DNA of 43,693 bases from DASYHS01 sp035998295. GTDB taxonomy: Bacteria > Pseudomonadota > Alphaproteobacteria > Azospirillales > Azospirillaceae. The stretch's first letter is position 1, and every line of letters begins with the position of its first letter. The notes under the pieces were generated by a model that had not been told where the DNA came from, did not search any database, and was given only the letters and a program-made list of their open reading frames with translations. The position numbers and the translations under genes are program-made. Shown here one piece after another: positions 7,902 through 15,240 of the stretch. Where the stretch lies: the NCBI RefSeq assembly GCF_035998295.1, contig NZ_DASYHS010000142.1, positions 1-43,693 of the forward strand, read 5' to 3'.

Positions 7902-7931
7902 TTTTCACCCCGCATGCGGGGTGAAAAGCTC
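7898..7931. repeat. Perfect 34-bp palindrome inside the left end of the IS110 element
   Basis: Two 17-bp arms are exact reverse complements around a central GCATGC; each arm begins GAGCTTTTCACCCC. It lies 24 bp inside the inferred left end and its inner edge overlaps the 5' stem-loop of the candidate bridge RNA by 4 bp. It could be part of the element (a terminal structural hairpin or a host-factor site) or a dispersed chromosomal palindrome. Read as protein in either direction it gives FSPRMRGEKL, a phrase that recurs in spurious proteins from intergenic repeats. No T-run follows, so a terminator is unlikely. Confidence 0.85.
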
Positions 7932-7952
7932 AACCAATGCCAAGGTGCCCCA

Positions 7953-8834
7953 ATGAGCGACTGGCTGTTCTTCGCCGAGGTCAGCCTCGCCGGGGTCGGC
8001 ACCGGGGGGCTCTACGCGCTGACCGCGCTCGCCTTCGTGCTGATCTACAAGGCGACGCGGGTCGTCAACCTTGCGATCGGCGAGATCCTGATGCTCGGCG
8101 CCTATCTCTTCTTCGGCTTCGCGGCCGGCCTGGCACTTCCGGTCTGGCTCGCGGTGGCACTCGCGGTGCTGGGCGGCGGACTGTTCGGGGCCGTGGTCGA
8201 GCGCACGGTGATCCGGCCCATGCTCGGCGAGAGCCCGATTTCCGTCTTCATGGTGACGATCGGCATCGGCAGCATCCTCACCGGCGTGGTGGAGCTGGTC
8301 TGGGGCCCCAACCCGAACCGTCTGCCCGAGTTCATGCCCCGCGACCCGATCTTCCTGGGCGAGGCGTACCTGTCGCCCAAGGTCGGCTGGGGCGCGCTGG
8401 TCGCGGCGGCCGTGATCCTGGCCTTCCTCGTCGCCTTCCGCTTCTGGCGCGGCGGCGTCGCGCTGCGGGCGACCGCGTCCGACCAGGCGGCCGCCTATTC
8501 CATGGGCATCGACGTTCCCGGCGTCTTCGCCATGGCCTGGATCCTCGGCTGCATGGCCGCGGCGGGGGCCGGCGTCCTCGTCGGAGCGATCGGCGGCATC
8601 TCGCCGACCATGGGCGTCTTCGGCCTTTCGGTGCTGGTGGTCGTGATCGTCGGCGGCCTCGACAGCATCCCGGGAGCGCTGCTGGGCGGCATCCTGATCG
8701 GCCTGATCGAGGCCTGGGCAGGCGCCTATCTCGGCGGCGAGTACAAGCTGCTCGCCACCTTCATCCTCCTGGTCGCGGTGCTGATGGTCCGGCCCTACGG
8801 CCTGTTCGGCACCGCCGAGATCGAGCGGCTGTAG
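7953..8834 (+). CDS. livH: Branched-chain amino acid-type ABC transporter permease LivH
   Basis: The 293-residue inner-membrane permease has about eight hydrophobic segments. The LivH hallmark LIYKATRVVNLAIGEILMLGAY is near the N-terminus, followed by a conserved second half (RATASDQAAAYSMGIDV, then FGLSVLVVVIVGGLDSIPGALLGG). It pairs with LivM to form the channel. ATG 7953 is chosen over upstream Met codons because the protein family begins here. The first three bases are supplied by, or shared with, the end of the IS110 element. The nearest ribosome site, AAGGTG 5 bp upstream, also lies in the IS, so expression now depends on IS sequence. It is followed by livM after 2 bp. Confidence 0.92.
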   Translation: MSDWLFFAEVSLAGVGTGGLYALTALAFVLIYKATRVVNLAIGEILMLGAYLFFGFAAGLALPVWLAVALAVLGGGLFGAVVERTVIRPMLGESPISVFMVTIGIGSILTGVVELVWGPNPNRLPEFMPRDPIFLGEAYLSPKVGWGALVAAAVILAFLVAFRFWRGGVALRATASDQAAAYSMGIDVPGVFAMAWILGCMAAAGAGVLVGAIGGISPTMGVFGLSVLVVVIVGGLDSIPGALLGGILIGLIEAWAGAYLGGEYKLLATFILLVAVLMVRPYGLFGTAEIERL

Positions 8835-8836
8835 AC

Positions 8837-9880
8837 ATGCGCATCGGAACCGCCAAGGAAACCTACGCCGCCGACGAGGCGCTGTTCGACACGCCGGTGC
8901 AATGGGCCTGGCTGGCCGTGATGCTGCTGGCGCTGGTCCTGTTCCCGTTCTTCGCCGGCCCGTACTGGATCTACATGGCATGCCTGGTCGCGATCAACGT
9001 CGCGAGCGCCACCGGGCTCAACATCCTGACCGGCTACACGGGCCTGGTCAGCCTCGGCCAGGCGGCGTTCATGGGCGTGGGCGCCTACACGGTCGCCGTG
9101 ATGGAGAACCGCCTCGGCACCCCGTTCCTGCTGAACCTGCCGGCGGCCGGGCTCGTCGCCGCCCTGGTCGGGCTGGTCGTCGGCATCCCGAGCCTGCGGG
9201 TCAAGGGCCTGTACCTCGCGATCGCGACCATCGCGGCCTCGTTCATCCTGCATTTCGTGTTCGCGACCTGGACCTCGGTGACGGGCGGCGTGTCCGGGAT
9301 ACAGATCCCGCCGGCGCGCCTGTTCGGGATCGAGCTGGCGCGGCCGGGCGAGCTGTACTGGCTGATCGTGCCCGTGACGCTGCTGATGGTGCTGGGGGCG
9401 GCGAACCTGTTCCGGACCCGCATCGGCCGCGCCTTCATCGCGATCCGCGACCGCGACATCTCGGCCGAGGTGCTGGGGATACCGCTGCTGCGCTACAAGC
9501 TCCTCAGTTTCGGCCTGTCCTCGTTCTATGCCGGCGTGGCGGGCGGGCTGTGGGCCTATTTCTTCCGGGTCGTGACGCCCGAGAGCTTCCCGCTGGTGCT
9601 GTCGATCTTCTTCCTGGCCGCGATCATCGTCGGCGGCATGGGAACGATCCTGGGCGGCATCCTGGGCGCGGTCTTCATGACCCTGGTGCCCGAGGTGCTC
9701 AAGCTCGCGGTCGGCCTGCTCGGCCCGTGGCTGCCGGACGCGGTCGCGATCCTGTCCCCGGTCCGCACGATCGTGTTCGGGGCGCTGATCGTCGGCTTCC
9801 TGGTCTTCGAGCCCCAGGGCCTCGCCGAGATGTGGCGGCGCTCGCGGCGCTTCTTCCATCTGTGGCCCTTCAAGACGTGA
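8837..9880 (+). CDS. livM: Branched-chain amino acid-type ABC transporter permease LivM
   Basis: The 347-residue integral membrane protein has about nine to ten hydrophobic segments. The LivM signature GLNILTGYTGLVSLGQAAFM starts near residue 57, the cytoplasmic EAA-like loop (AFIAIRDRDISAEVLGI) comes later, and the C-terminal half contains AAIIVGGMGTILGGILGA. It forms the permease pair with LivH. ATG 8837 starts 2 bp after the livH stop. The C-terminus ends in a basic tail (MWRRSRRFFHLWPFKT), as in many alphaproteobacterial LivM proteins. The substrate is probably set by the binding protein that follows. Confidence 0.92.
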   Translation: MRIGTAKETYAADEALFDTPVQWAWLAVMLLALVLFPFFAGPYWIYMACLVAINVASATGLNILTGYTGLVSLGQAAFMGVGAYTVAVMENRLGTPFLLNLPAAGLVAALVGLVVGIPSLRVKGLYLAIATIAASFILHFVFATWTSVTGGVSGIQIPPARLFGIELARPGELYWLIVPVTLLMVLGAANLFRTRIGRAFIAIRDRDISAEVLGIPLLRYKLLSFGLSSFYAGVAGGLWAYFFRVVTPESFPLVLSIFFLAAIIVGGMGTILGGILGAVFMTLVPEVLKLAVGLLGPWLPDAVAILSPVRTIVFGALIVGFLVFEPQGLAEMWRRSRRFFHLWPFKT

Positions 9881-9905
9881 AACCGACAACGGGAGGAAAC
9901 GAGGA

Positions 9906-11090
9906 ATGGCGAGAGTGAACCGAAGGACGCTGCTGGGCTTCGCCGTCGCCGCGGGCGCGGCGCTGGGCACGGCCCTTGTACCCGCGCAGGGCGCGCGCGC
10001 CGCCGACGAGATCGTGTTCGGCGGGTCGATCCCGCTGACCGGCGTGTTCGCCTTCGCCGGCGTCGGCATCCACGCCGGCATCCAGGACTACCTGAAGATC
10101 GTGAACGATGCGGGCGGCGTCCATGGGCGCCCCATCCGCTACGTCGCGGAGGACACCGCCTACAAGGTCGACGCCTCGGTCGCCGCGTTCAACAAGATCA
10201 CCGGCCAGGAGAGCCCGAACTTCTACTACGGCGACAGCACGGCCTTCTCGAAGACGATCAACGCGGAGCTGGAGCGCCAGGGCACCATGCTGATGGCCGG
10301 CGCCTCCTTCGCGACCGAGCTGAACGACCCCGAGAAATACCCGCTCCAGTTCATGGCGGGGCCGGACTACACGGAGATGTTCGGCATCCTGCTGCGCTAC
10401 ATCGCCGACGCCGATGCCGGCGCCAAGGTCGCCTTCGTCCATTCCGACACGGAGTTCGGCCGCGACCCCATCGAGAGCAGCCGGAAACTCGCCGAGACGC
10501 TCGGGCTCGAGGTGGTCGAGACGATCGTGACGCCGCCCGGCAGCGTCGACGTCTCGACGGAGGTGCTGAAGCTGCGCCGCGCGGCGCCGGACTACGTGAT
10601 CTTCCACGGCTACGTGCTGGCGCCGATCCCCGAATTCATCACCCAGGCCCGGCAGATGGGCATGGATACCCGGTTCATGGGCACGTTCTGGAGCATGGAC
10701 AACTCCATGGTCATGAACATGGGCGAGGCGGCCGAGGGGTTCATGGGCGTGATGCCCTACCGCTACTACTACGACACCGAGGGCGAGGCGCCGATGCTGG
10801 AGAAGATCCGGGAGATGCGCCCCGAATACCAGTCGACCGCCTATCTGCAGGGCTTCCTGACCGCGATGCTGATGGTCGAGGCGGCCGAGCGCACGCTGGA
10901 CGGCGGCAAGGAGCTGAACGGGGCCAACCTCAAGGCGGCGCTCAACACGATCGAGGACTTCGACACCGGCGGGATCATCGGCGTGCCGATCAGCATCCCC
11001 GGCAACTCGATCCCGGTCGGCCGCATCTACCAGGCCGACCTGGAGAAGAAGCTGATGGTGCCGGCCTCCGACTGGATCGTTCTGGAGTAG
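9906..11090 (+). CDS. Periplasmic substrate-binding protein of the Liv-type ABC transporter
   Basis: The 394-residue Peripla_BP_6 (Leu/Ile/Val-binding-like) protein has an N-terminal signal, MARVNRRTLLGFAVAAG..., with cleavage near ARA-ADE. The twin arginine before a hydrophobic stretch suggests Tat export, although the motif is imperfect. The first strand, IVFGGSIPLTGVFAFAG, is typical of the type I binding fold. Ligand specificity cannot be read from sequence, and the Liv family also includes binders of aromatic acids, amides and fatty-acid-like carboxylates. The acyl-CoA ligase gene in the same operon points to a carboxylate rather than an amino acid. GGGAGGAAACGAGG precedes the ATG. Confidence 0.9.
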   Translation: MARVNRRTLLGFAVAAGAALGTALVPAQGARAADEIVFGGSIPLTGVFAFAGVGIHAGIQDYLKIVNDAGGVHGRPIRYVAEDTAYKVDASVAAFNKITGQESPNFYYGDSTAFSKTINAELERQGTMLMAGASFATELNDPEKYPLQFMAGPDYTEMFGILLRYIADADAGAKVAFVHSDTEFGRDPIESSRKLAETLGLEVVETIVTPPGSVDVSTEVLKLRRAAPDYVIFHGYVLAPIPEFITQARQMGMDTRFMGTFWSMDNSMVMNMGEAAEGFMGVMPYRYYYDTEGEAPMLEKIREMRPEYQSTAYLQGFLTAMLMVEAAERTLDGGKELNGANLKAALNTIEDFDTGGIIGVPISIPGNSIPVGRIYQADLEKKLMVPASDWIVLE

Positions 11091-11094
11091 GGCC

Positions 11095-11904
11095 GTGACG
11101 AGCGCAGGACCCATTCTCGAGGTCAACAACATCGAGGTCGTCTACAACCGGACGATCCAGGTCCTGCGCGGCCTGTCGCTCAGCGTGCCGAGGGGGGCGG
11201 TCGTCGCCCTCCTCGGCTCGAACGGGGCCGGCAAGTCGACGACCCTGAAGGCGATCTCCAACCTGCTGGCGCTCGAGGACGGCGAGCTCAGCGCGGGCGA
11301 GATCCGCTTCGACGGCGCGCCGACCGCCGGCGTCCGGCCGCACGCGCTGGTGCGGGGCGGCCTGTTCCACGTGATGGAAGGGCGGCGGATCTTCGAGGAC
11401 CTCACCGTCGAGGAGAACCTCGTCGCCGCGACCTTCGCCCGGCCGCGGGGTTCGGCGGCCGGCAGCTTCGATCTCGTCTACGAATACTTCCCGCGGCTGC
11501 ACGAGCGCCGGGCCGGGCGGGCGGGGTACCTTTCGGGCGGCGAGCAGCAGATGCTCGCGATCGGCCGGGCGCTGGTCGCCGAGCCCAAGATCATCCTGCT
11601 CGACGAGCCTTCGCTTGGCCTGTCGCCGCTGCTGGTCGACGAGATCTTCGAGATCATCGCCCGCATCAACGCCGAGCGCGGCACCGCGATGCTGCTGGTC
11701 GAGCAGAACGCCGCGGTCGCCTTCTCGGTCGCCTCCTACGCCTACATCATGGAGACCGGGCGAATCGTCACCGACGGGCCGGTCGACCGCTTGTCGCGCG
11801 ACCAGGACGTCCGGGAATTCTACCTCGGCCTCGGCGCCGGAGAGGGGCGGCGCAGCTACCGCGACGTCAAGCACTACAAGCGGCGCAAGCGCTGGCTGTC
11901 TTGA
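11095..11904 (+). CDS. livF: Branched-chain amino acid-type ABC transporter, ATP-binding protein LivF
   Basis: The 269-residue ATPase has Walker A GSNGAGKST, Q-loop region MEGRRIFEDLTVEENL, signature LSGGEQQMLAIGRAL, Walker B IILLDEPSLGLSP and H-loop VEQN, all as in LivF. The C-terminus carries a family-unusual basic tail (YRDVKHYKRRKRWLS) seen in homologues that sit next to acyl-CoA ligases. The start is GTG 11095, 4 bp after the binding-protein stop. It partners LivG in the NBD dimer, although livG is now separated from the rest of the operon by the IS110 element. Confidence 0.92.
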   Translation: MTSAGPILEVNNIEVVYNRTIQVLRGLSLSVPRGAVVALLGSNGAGKSTTLKAISNLLALEDGELSAGEIRFDGAPTAGVRPHALVRGGLFHVMEGRRIFEDLTVEENLVAATFARPRGSAAGSFDLVYEYFPRLHERRAGRAGYLSGGEQQMLAIGRALVAEPKIILLDEPSLGLSPLLVDEIFEIIARINAERGTAMLLVEQNAAVAFSVASYAYIMETGRIVTDGPVDRLSRDQDVREFYLGLGAGEGRRSYRDVKHYKRRKRWLS

Positions 11905-11927
11905 GGAACACACGCAGGAGCATCCCG

Positions 11928-13745
11928 ATGCCGCTTCCGGACCTGCCGCCGCTGACATTGCCGCAGATGCTGCGCGAGCGGGCGCGCACCGACCCCGACG
12001 GGACGGCGCTGCGCCAGAAGGAGTTCGGGATATGGAGGCCGGTCTCCTGGGCCGGGTACCACGCGCGGGCCGCCCGCTTCGGCCTCGGCCTGCGGGCACT
12101 GGGCCTGGAGCCGGGAAGTCGGCTCGGCATCCTGTCGGAGAACCGGGCGGAATGGGTGCTGGCGCAGCTCGGCGCCGGGATGGTCGACGCGGTCACGGTC
12201 GGCGTCTACCCGACCAGCCCCGCGGTCGAGGCCGCCTGGGTGCTCGGCCATGCGGGGGTCGAGGTCGTCGTATGCGAGGACCAGGAGCAGACCGACAAGG
12301 TGATGGAGCGGCTGGGCGAGCTGCCCGCGCTGAAGCGGATCGTCGCGATCGAGACCAAGGGGCTGCGCGGCTATCCCCGCGACCTCGTGATCCCCTTCAC
12401 CGAGGTCGAGGCGCTGGGCGAGGAGCACGGCAGGGCGCATTCCGGCCTCGTCGACGGCGTCCTCGACGGCCAGCAGCTCGGGCAGACCGGGCTGATCGTC
12501 TACACCTCGGGCTCCACCGGAAAGCCGAAGGGGGCGATGCTCAGCTACCGCAACATCCGCGCCCAGGCGGCGGCCGTCATCGAGCGGCTGGAGCTGGGGC
12601 CGGGGACGACGCATCTCTCCTATCTGCCGCTGTGCCACGTCGCGGAGCAGATGCTGACCGCCTTCACCCCGATCTACAACGGTTCGCTCGTCAATTTCGG
12701 CGAGTCGATCCGGACCGTGCAGGAGGACCTGCGCGAGGTCGCGCCCACGATGTTCCTCGGCGTGCCGCGGATATGGGAGAAGCTGCACTCCGCGATCACG
12801 ATCAAGATGATGGAGGCGGGCGGCGCGCGTCGCCGGCTCTACGAGGCGGCGCACGCGGCCTGCGGCCGGTTCGCCGACAAGCCGCGCGCCGCCTGGACCG
12901 GACGCGAAAGGCTGAGCTTCGCCTTCTGGTACTGGCTGGTGTTCCGCCCGCTGCTGAACTATGTCGGGCTGCGCCGGGCGCGGATCGCGCTGACGGGGGC
13001 GGCGCCGATCTCGCCGGGGATCGTGCGCTTCTTCCGGACGATCGGCGTGCCGCTGGTGGAGGTCTACGGGCTGACCGAGACGAGCGGCATGGTGACGGGC
13101 CAGCGCCTGGAAGCGATCCGGCCCGGAAGCGTGGGAGAGATCGCCGCGGGCGCCGAGTACCGGGTCGGCGACCAGGGGGAGCTGCTGGTGCGCGGCCTCA
13201 TGGTCTTCGAGGGCTACTACCGCAACGAGGAGGCCACGGCGGCCGCGATCCGCGACGGATGGCTGCATACCGGCGACGTGATCGAGGTCGAGGACGGCCA
13301 GATCCGCATCGTCGACCGCCTGAAGGACATCATGATCACCGCGGGGGGCAAGAACCTCAGCCCGTCGGAGATCGAGAACGCGGTCAAGGCGAGCCCGTTC
13401 GTGAAGGAGTGCATCGTCGTCGCCGACGGGCGCAAATACGTCTCCGCCCTGATCCAGATCGACCTCGAGACGGTCGCCAAATGGGCGGAGGAGCGCCGGA
13501 TCGCCTTCACGAATTTCCGCAGCCTCGCGGAGAACGAGGAGGTGCGCGGCCTGGTCCAGCGGGAGATCGACGCCGCCAACGACGGGCTGGCGCAGGTCGC
13601 CCGCATCCGGCGCTTCCATCTCCTGACCAAGGAGCTCGACCACGACGACGACGAGGTGACGGCGACGATGAAGGTCCGGCGCGCCAACATCTTCCGCAAA
13701 TACGAACGCGAGATCTCGGCGCTCTACCAGCCGGCATCGGGTTAG
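11928..13745 (+). CDS. AMP-forming acyl-CoA ligase (long-chain fatty acid-CoA ligase-like)
   Basis: The 605-residue ANL-superfamily enzyme activates a carboxylate with ATP and ligates it to CoA. Visible motifs are the P-loop YTSGSTGKPKGAML, YGLTETSG (A5), GWLHTGD (A7) and RIVDRLKDIMITAGGKNLSP (A8/A10 region). The size and the insert around residues 290-340 resemble FadD15-type long-chain ligases. The start is ATG 11928 with AGGAG 7 bp upstream; a TTG at 11901 overlapping the livF stop is less likely. As last gene of the liv operon it probably traps the imported acid as a CoA thioester. The substrate is unknown. Confidence 0.88.
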   Translation: MPLPDLPPLTLPQMLRERARTDPDGTALRQKEFGIWRPVSWAGYHARAARFGLGLRALGLEPGSRLGILSENRAEWVLAQLGAGMVDAVTVGVYPTSPAVEAAWVLGHAGVEVVVCEDQEQTDKVMERLGELPALKRIVAIETKGLRGYPRDLVIPFTEVEALGEEHGRAHSGLVDGVLDGQQLGQTGLIVYTSGSTGKPKGAMLSYRNIRAQAAAVIERLELGPGTTHLSYLPLCHVAEQMLTAFTPIYNGSLVNFGESIRTVQEDLREVAPTMFLGVPRIWEKLHSAITIKMMEAGGARRRLYEAAHAACGRFADKPRAAWTGRERLSFAFWYWLVFRPLLNYVGLRRARIALTGAAPISPGIVRFFRTIGVPLVEVYGLTETSGMVTGQRLEAIRPGSVGEIAAGAEYRVGDQGELLVRGLMVFEGYYRNEEATAAAIRDGWLHTGDVIEVEDGQIRIVDRLKDIMITAGGKNLSPSEIENAVKASPFVKECIVVADGRKYVSALIQIDLETVAKWAEERRIAFTNFRSLAENEEVRGLVQREIDAANDGLAQVARIRRFHLLTKELDHDDDEVTATMKVRRANIFRKYEREISALYQPASG

Positions 13746-13830
13746 ACTACCCCCTTTTCGCGGCCGGTGGCCGGAGGCGGCAATGCTAGGGTGACGCGCT
13801 CTCCTCGTTGCCTTGCAGGGAAAGGCCCAG

Positions 13831-14376
13831 ATGCGATCACCCTTCCGCACGCTGCCGACGGCGCTCGCCCGCGCGGCGCTGCCGTTCTCCGTCGCCTTCC
13901 TCGCGGCTTGTGCCGGAACCCCGGAGACGGCCGAGGCCCCGGCCGAGCCGATGGCGGTGGCCGAGGCGCCGGCGCTCTGCGTCCCGCCCGCGCCGACGGC
14001 GGCGGAGCGGATCGTCCGGCTGCACACGAGGGCCATGGTCGCGGGCCTGGCCTGCGGCCCGGTCTGGGGCGACGGGCAGGCCTTTGGGCGCTATGCCGAC
14101 TTCACCGTGCGCAACGCGGGCCTGCTGCGCGAGTCGCAGTCGGAGGTGGCCAAGGGCCTCGGCGGTACGCGGGCCTTCGACGTTCTGCACACCGAGATGT
14201 CGAACGACGAATCGATGAACATGCGCCGGATCGGGCCGGGCCTCTACTGCCAGCGGATGCGCGACAGCTTCTATGCGATCGTCGACGCCTCGTCCGACGA
14301 GATCGAGAAGCAGGCGGCCCTGACCGGGGCGTCCACGAGCGCCGCGCCGACCTGCGGCCCGGACGGGGCGGTGTAA
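13831..14376 (+). CDS. Hypothetical Cys-rich lipoprotein
   Basis: I do not recognise a family. The 181-residue product has a signal peptide ending in a lipobox (FLAAC, Cys about residue 27), then a Pro/Ala/Glu-rich linker. A compact domain follows with four further cysteines (ALCVPP, LACGPVW, LYCQRM, PTCGPD), suggesting periplasmic disulfides. There are no catalytic motifs I can name. ATG 13831 follows AGGGAAAGG; the frame extends to 13813, but the signal peptide fits the later start. It is 85 bp downstream of the acyl-CoA ligase on the same strand, and convergent with the FkbM gene (4 bp gap). Confidence 0.65.
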   Translation: MRSPFRTLPTALARAALPFSVAFLAACAGTPETAEAPAEPMAVAEAPALCVPPAPTAAERIVRLHTRAMVAGLACGPVWGDGQAFGRYADFTVRNAGLLRESQSEVAKGLGGTRAFDVLHTEMSNDESMNMRRIGPGLYCQRMRDSFYAIVDASSDEIEKQAALTGASTSAAPTCGPDGAV

Positions 14377-14380
14377 CCGG

Positions 14381-15112
14381 TCAGCGCCATCTCATTTCGG
14401 GGGACTGCCAGATCCGCGGCGACAGGAAGGTCAGGTCCGCGCGCCGGAGCTGGGGTTCCCCCGACCATTCGTGCTTCTGCTCGTAGATGCCGAACAGCAG
14501 GTAGCCGCGCTCCTCCAGGAAGCTCTTGAACCGCTCCATGGGGACGTGCAGCTCGTTGCGCGGGTTCATTCCGGCCTCGACCTGGACGAGGTCGATCCTG
14601 CCGTCGCGGAGCATCTCGTCCGCGCCGCGCAGCACTTCCAAGTCGTGCCCCTCGGTATCGATCTTCAGGAAGCCGATCCGCTCGATGGCGTGCTGGCGGC
14701 AGAATTCCGACAGCAGCGCCACCCGTACCTTCTCGACGGGATGGCCGCTCGGGGCTTCGCCCGCCTTGGCGAGGTGCGAGAGGACCTTGTGAACGACGAA
14801 GTCGTGCTCCCCGGCGGCGGAGCCGAACGCGATCTGGTGGCAACGCACCCTGGGATGCTGTCCGACATTGGCGACGAGCTGATCGAAGATCGCCTTCCCC
14901 GGCTCGAAGCTGTGGATCGTGGCGGAAGGAAAGTCGGAGGCGAAGGCCCGGGCGGACTGGCCGGTGTTGGCCCCGACGTCGAAGACGACCTTCACGTCCA
15001 GCTTCGGCAGCCACTGCGCCAGGTCGGCGCCGAGGCTCATGCCGCCCGGGACGTCGCGCAGGATGCGCACGCCGGCGAGGCGTTCCACGAATTTCTTCAG
15101 TCGTCTGCGCAT
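14381..15112 (-). CDS. FkbM-family SAM-dependent methyltransferase
   Basis: The 243-residue Methyltransf_21 protein has the SAM-binding motif VFDVGANTGQ (residues ~43-52), the acidic motif HSFEPG at the end of strand 2, and the family hallmark FLKIDTEGHDLEVLRGA (about 145-160). FkbM enzymes O-methylate sugars, polyketides or small metabolites. No glycosyltransferase or biosynthetic cluster is adjacent, so the substrate is open. ATG 15112 starts opposite the flavoenzyme gene with a 128-bp divergent intergenic region in which I see no strong promoter motif. Confidence 0.85.
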   Translation of the reverse strand: MRRRLKKFVERLAGVRILRDVPGGMSLGADLAQWLPKLDVKVVFDVGANTGQSARAFASDFPSATIHSFEPGKAIFDQLVANVGQHPRVRCHQIAFGSAAGEHDFVVHKVLSHLAKAGEAPSGHPVEKVRVALLSEFCRQHAIERIGFLKIDTEGHDLEVLRGADEMLRDGRIDLVQVEAGMNPRNELHVPMERFKSFLEERGYLLFGIYEQKHEWSGEPQLRRADLTFLSPRIWQSPEMRWR

Positions 15113-15240
15113 TCCGTCCCATCGAGCCTGCGGCCAGTCCCGGTCTCAACCCGCACGGGGGCGGCGATGTTCCGGCGGTCTTTCCCGCGTGTCATCGCGC
15201 GTGCTACAGCAACGCCAGGCCGGCAAGGGAGGAAGCGACT

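Larger units (their letters stand above)
6465..7955 (-). mobile_element. IS110-family insertion sequence, apparently complete (~1.49 kb)
   Basis: The element is oriented leftward: right end (RE) at 6465, left end (LE) at 7955. Boundaries are read from the shared ATGAG at 6460-6464 and 7953-7957, with a 2-bp core of AG (CT on the element's strand) at 6463-6464 and 7956-7957. There are no terminal inverted repeats. RE has only 10 bp of non-coding DNA and LE has 263 bp, the layout of the IS110 subgroup (not IS1111). Removing 6465-7957 leaves livG and livH overlapping as GGCATGAGCGAC, i.e. livG stop TGA inside livH ATGA. That supports the boundaries independently of the transposase. The element carries one transposase gene and a candidate bridge RNA. 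Confidence 0.8.

Noticed and set aside
13761..13773. CGGCC-GGT-GGCCG hairpin after the acyl-CoA ligase as terminator
   Set aside because: Only 5 bp with a 3-base loop in very GC-rich DNA and no T-run; expected by chance.
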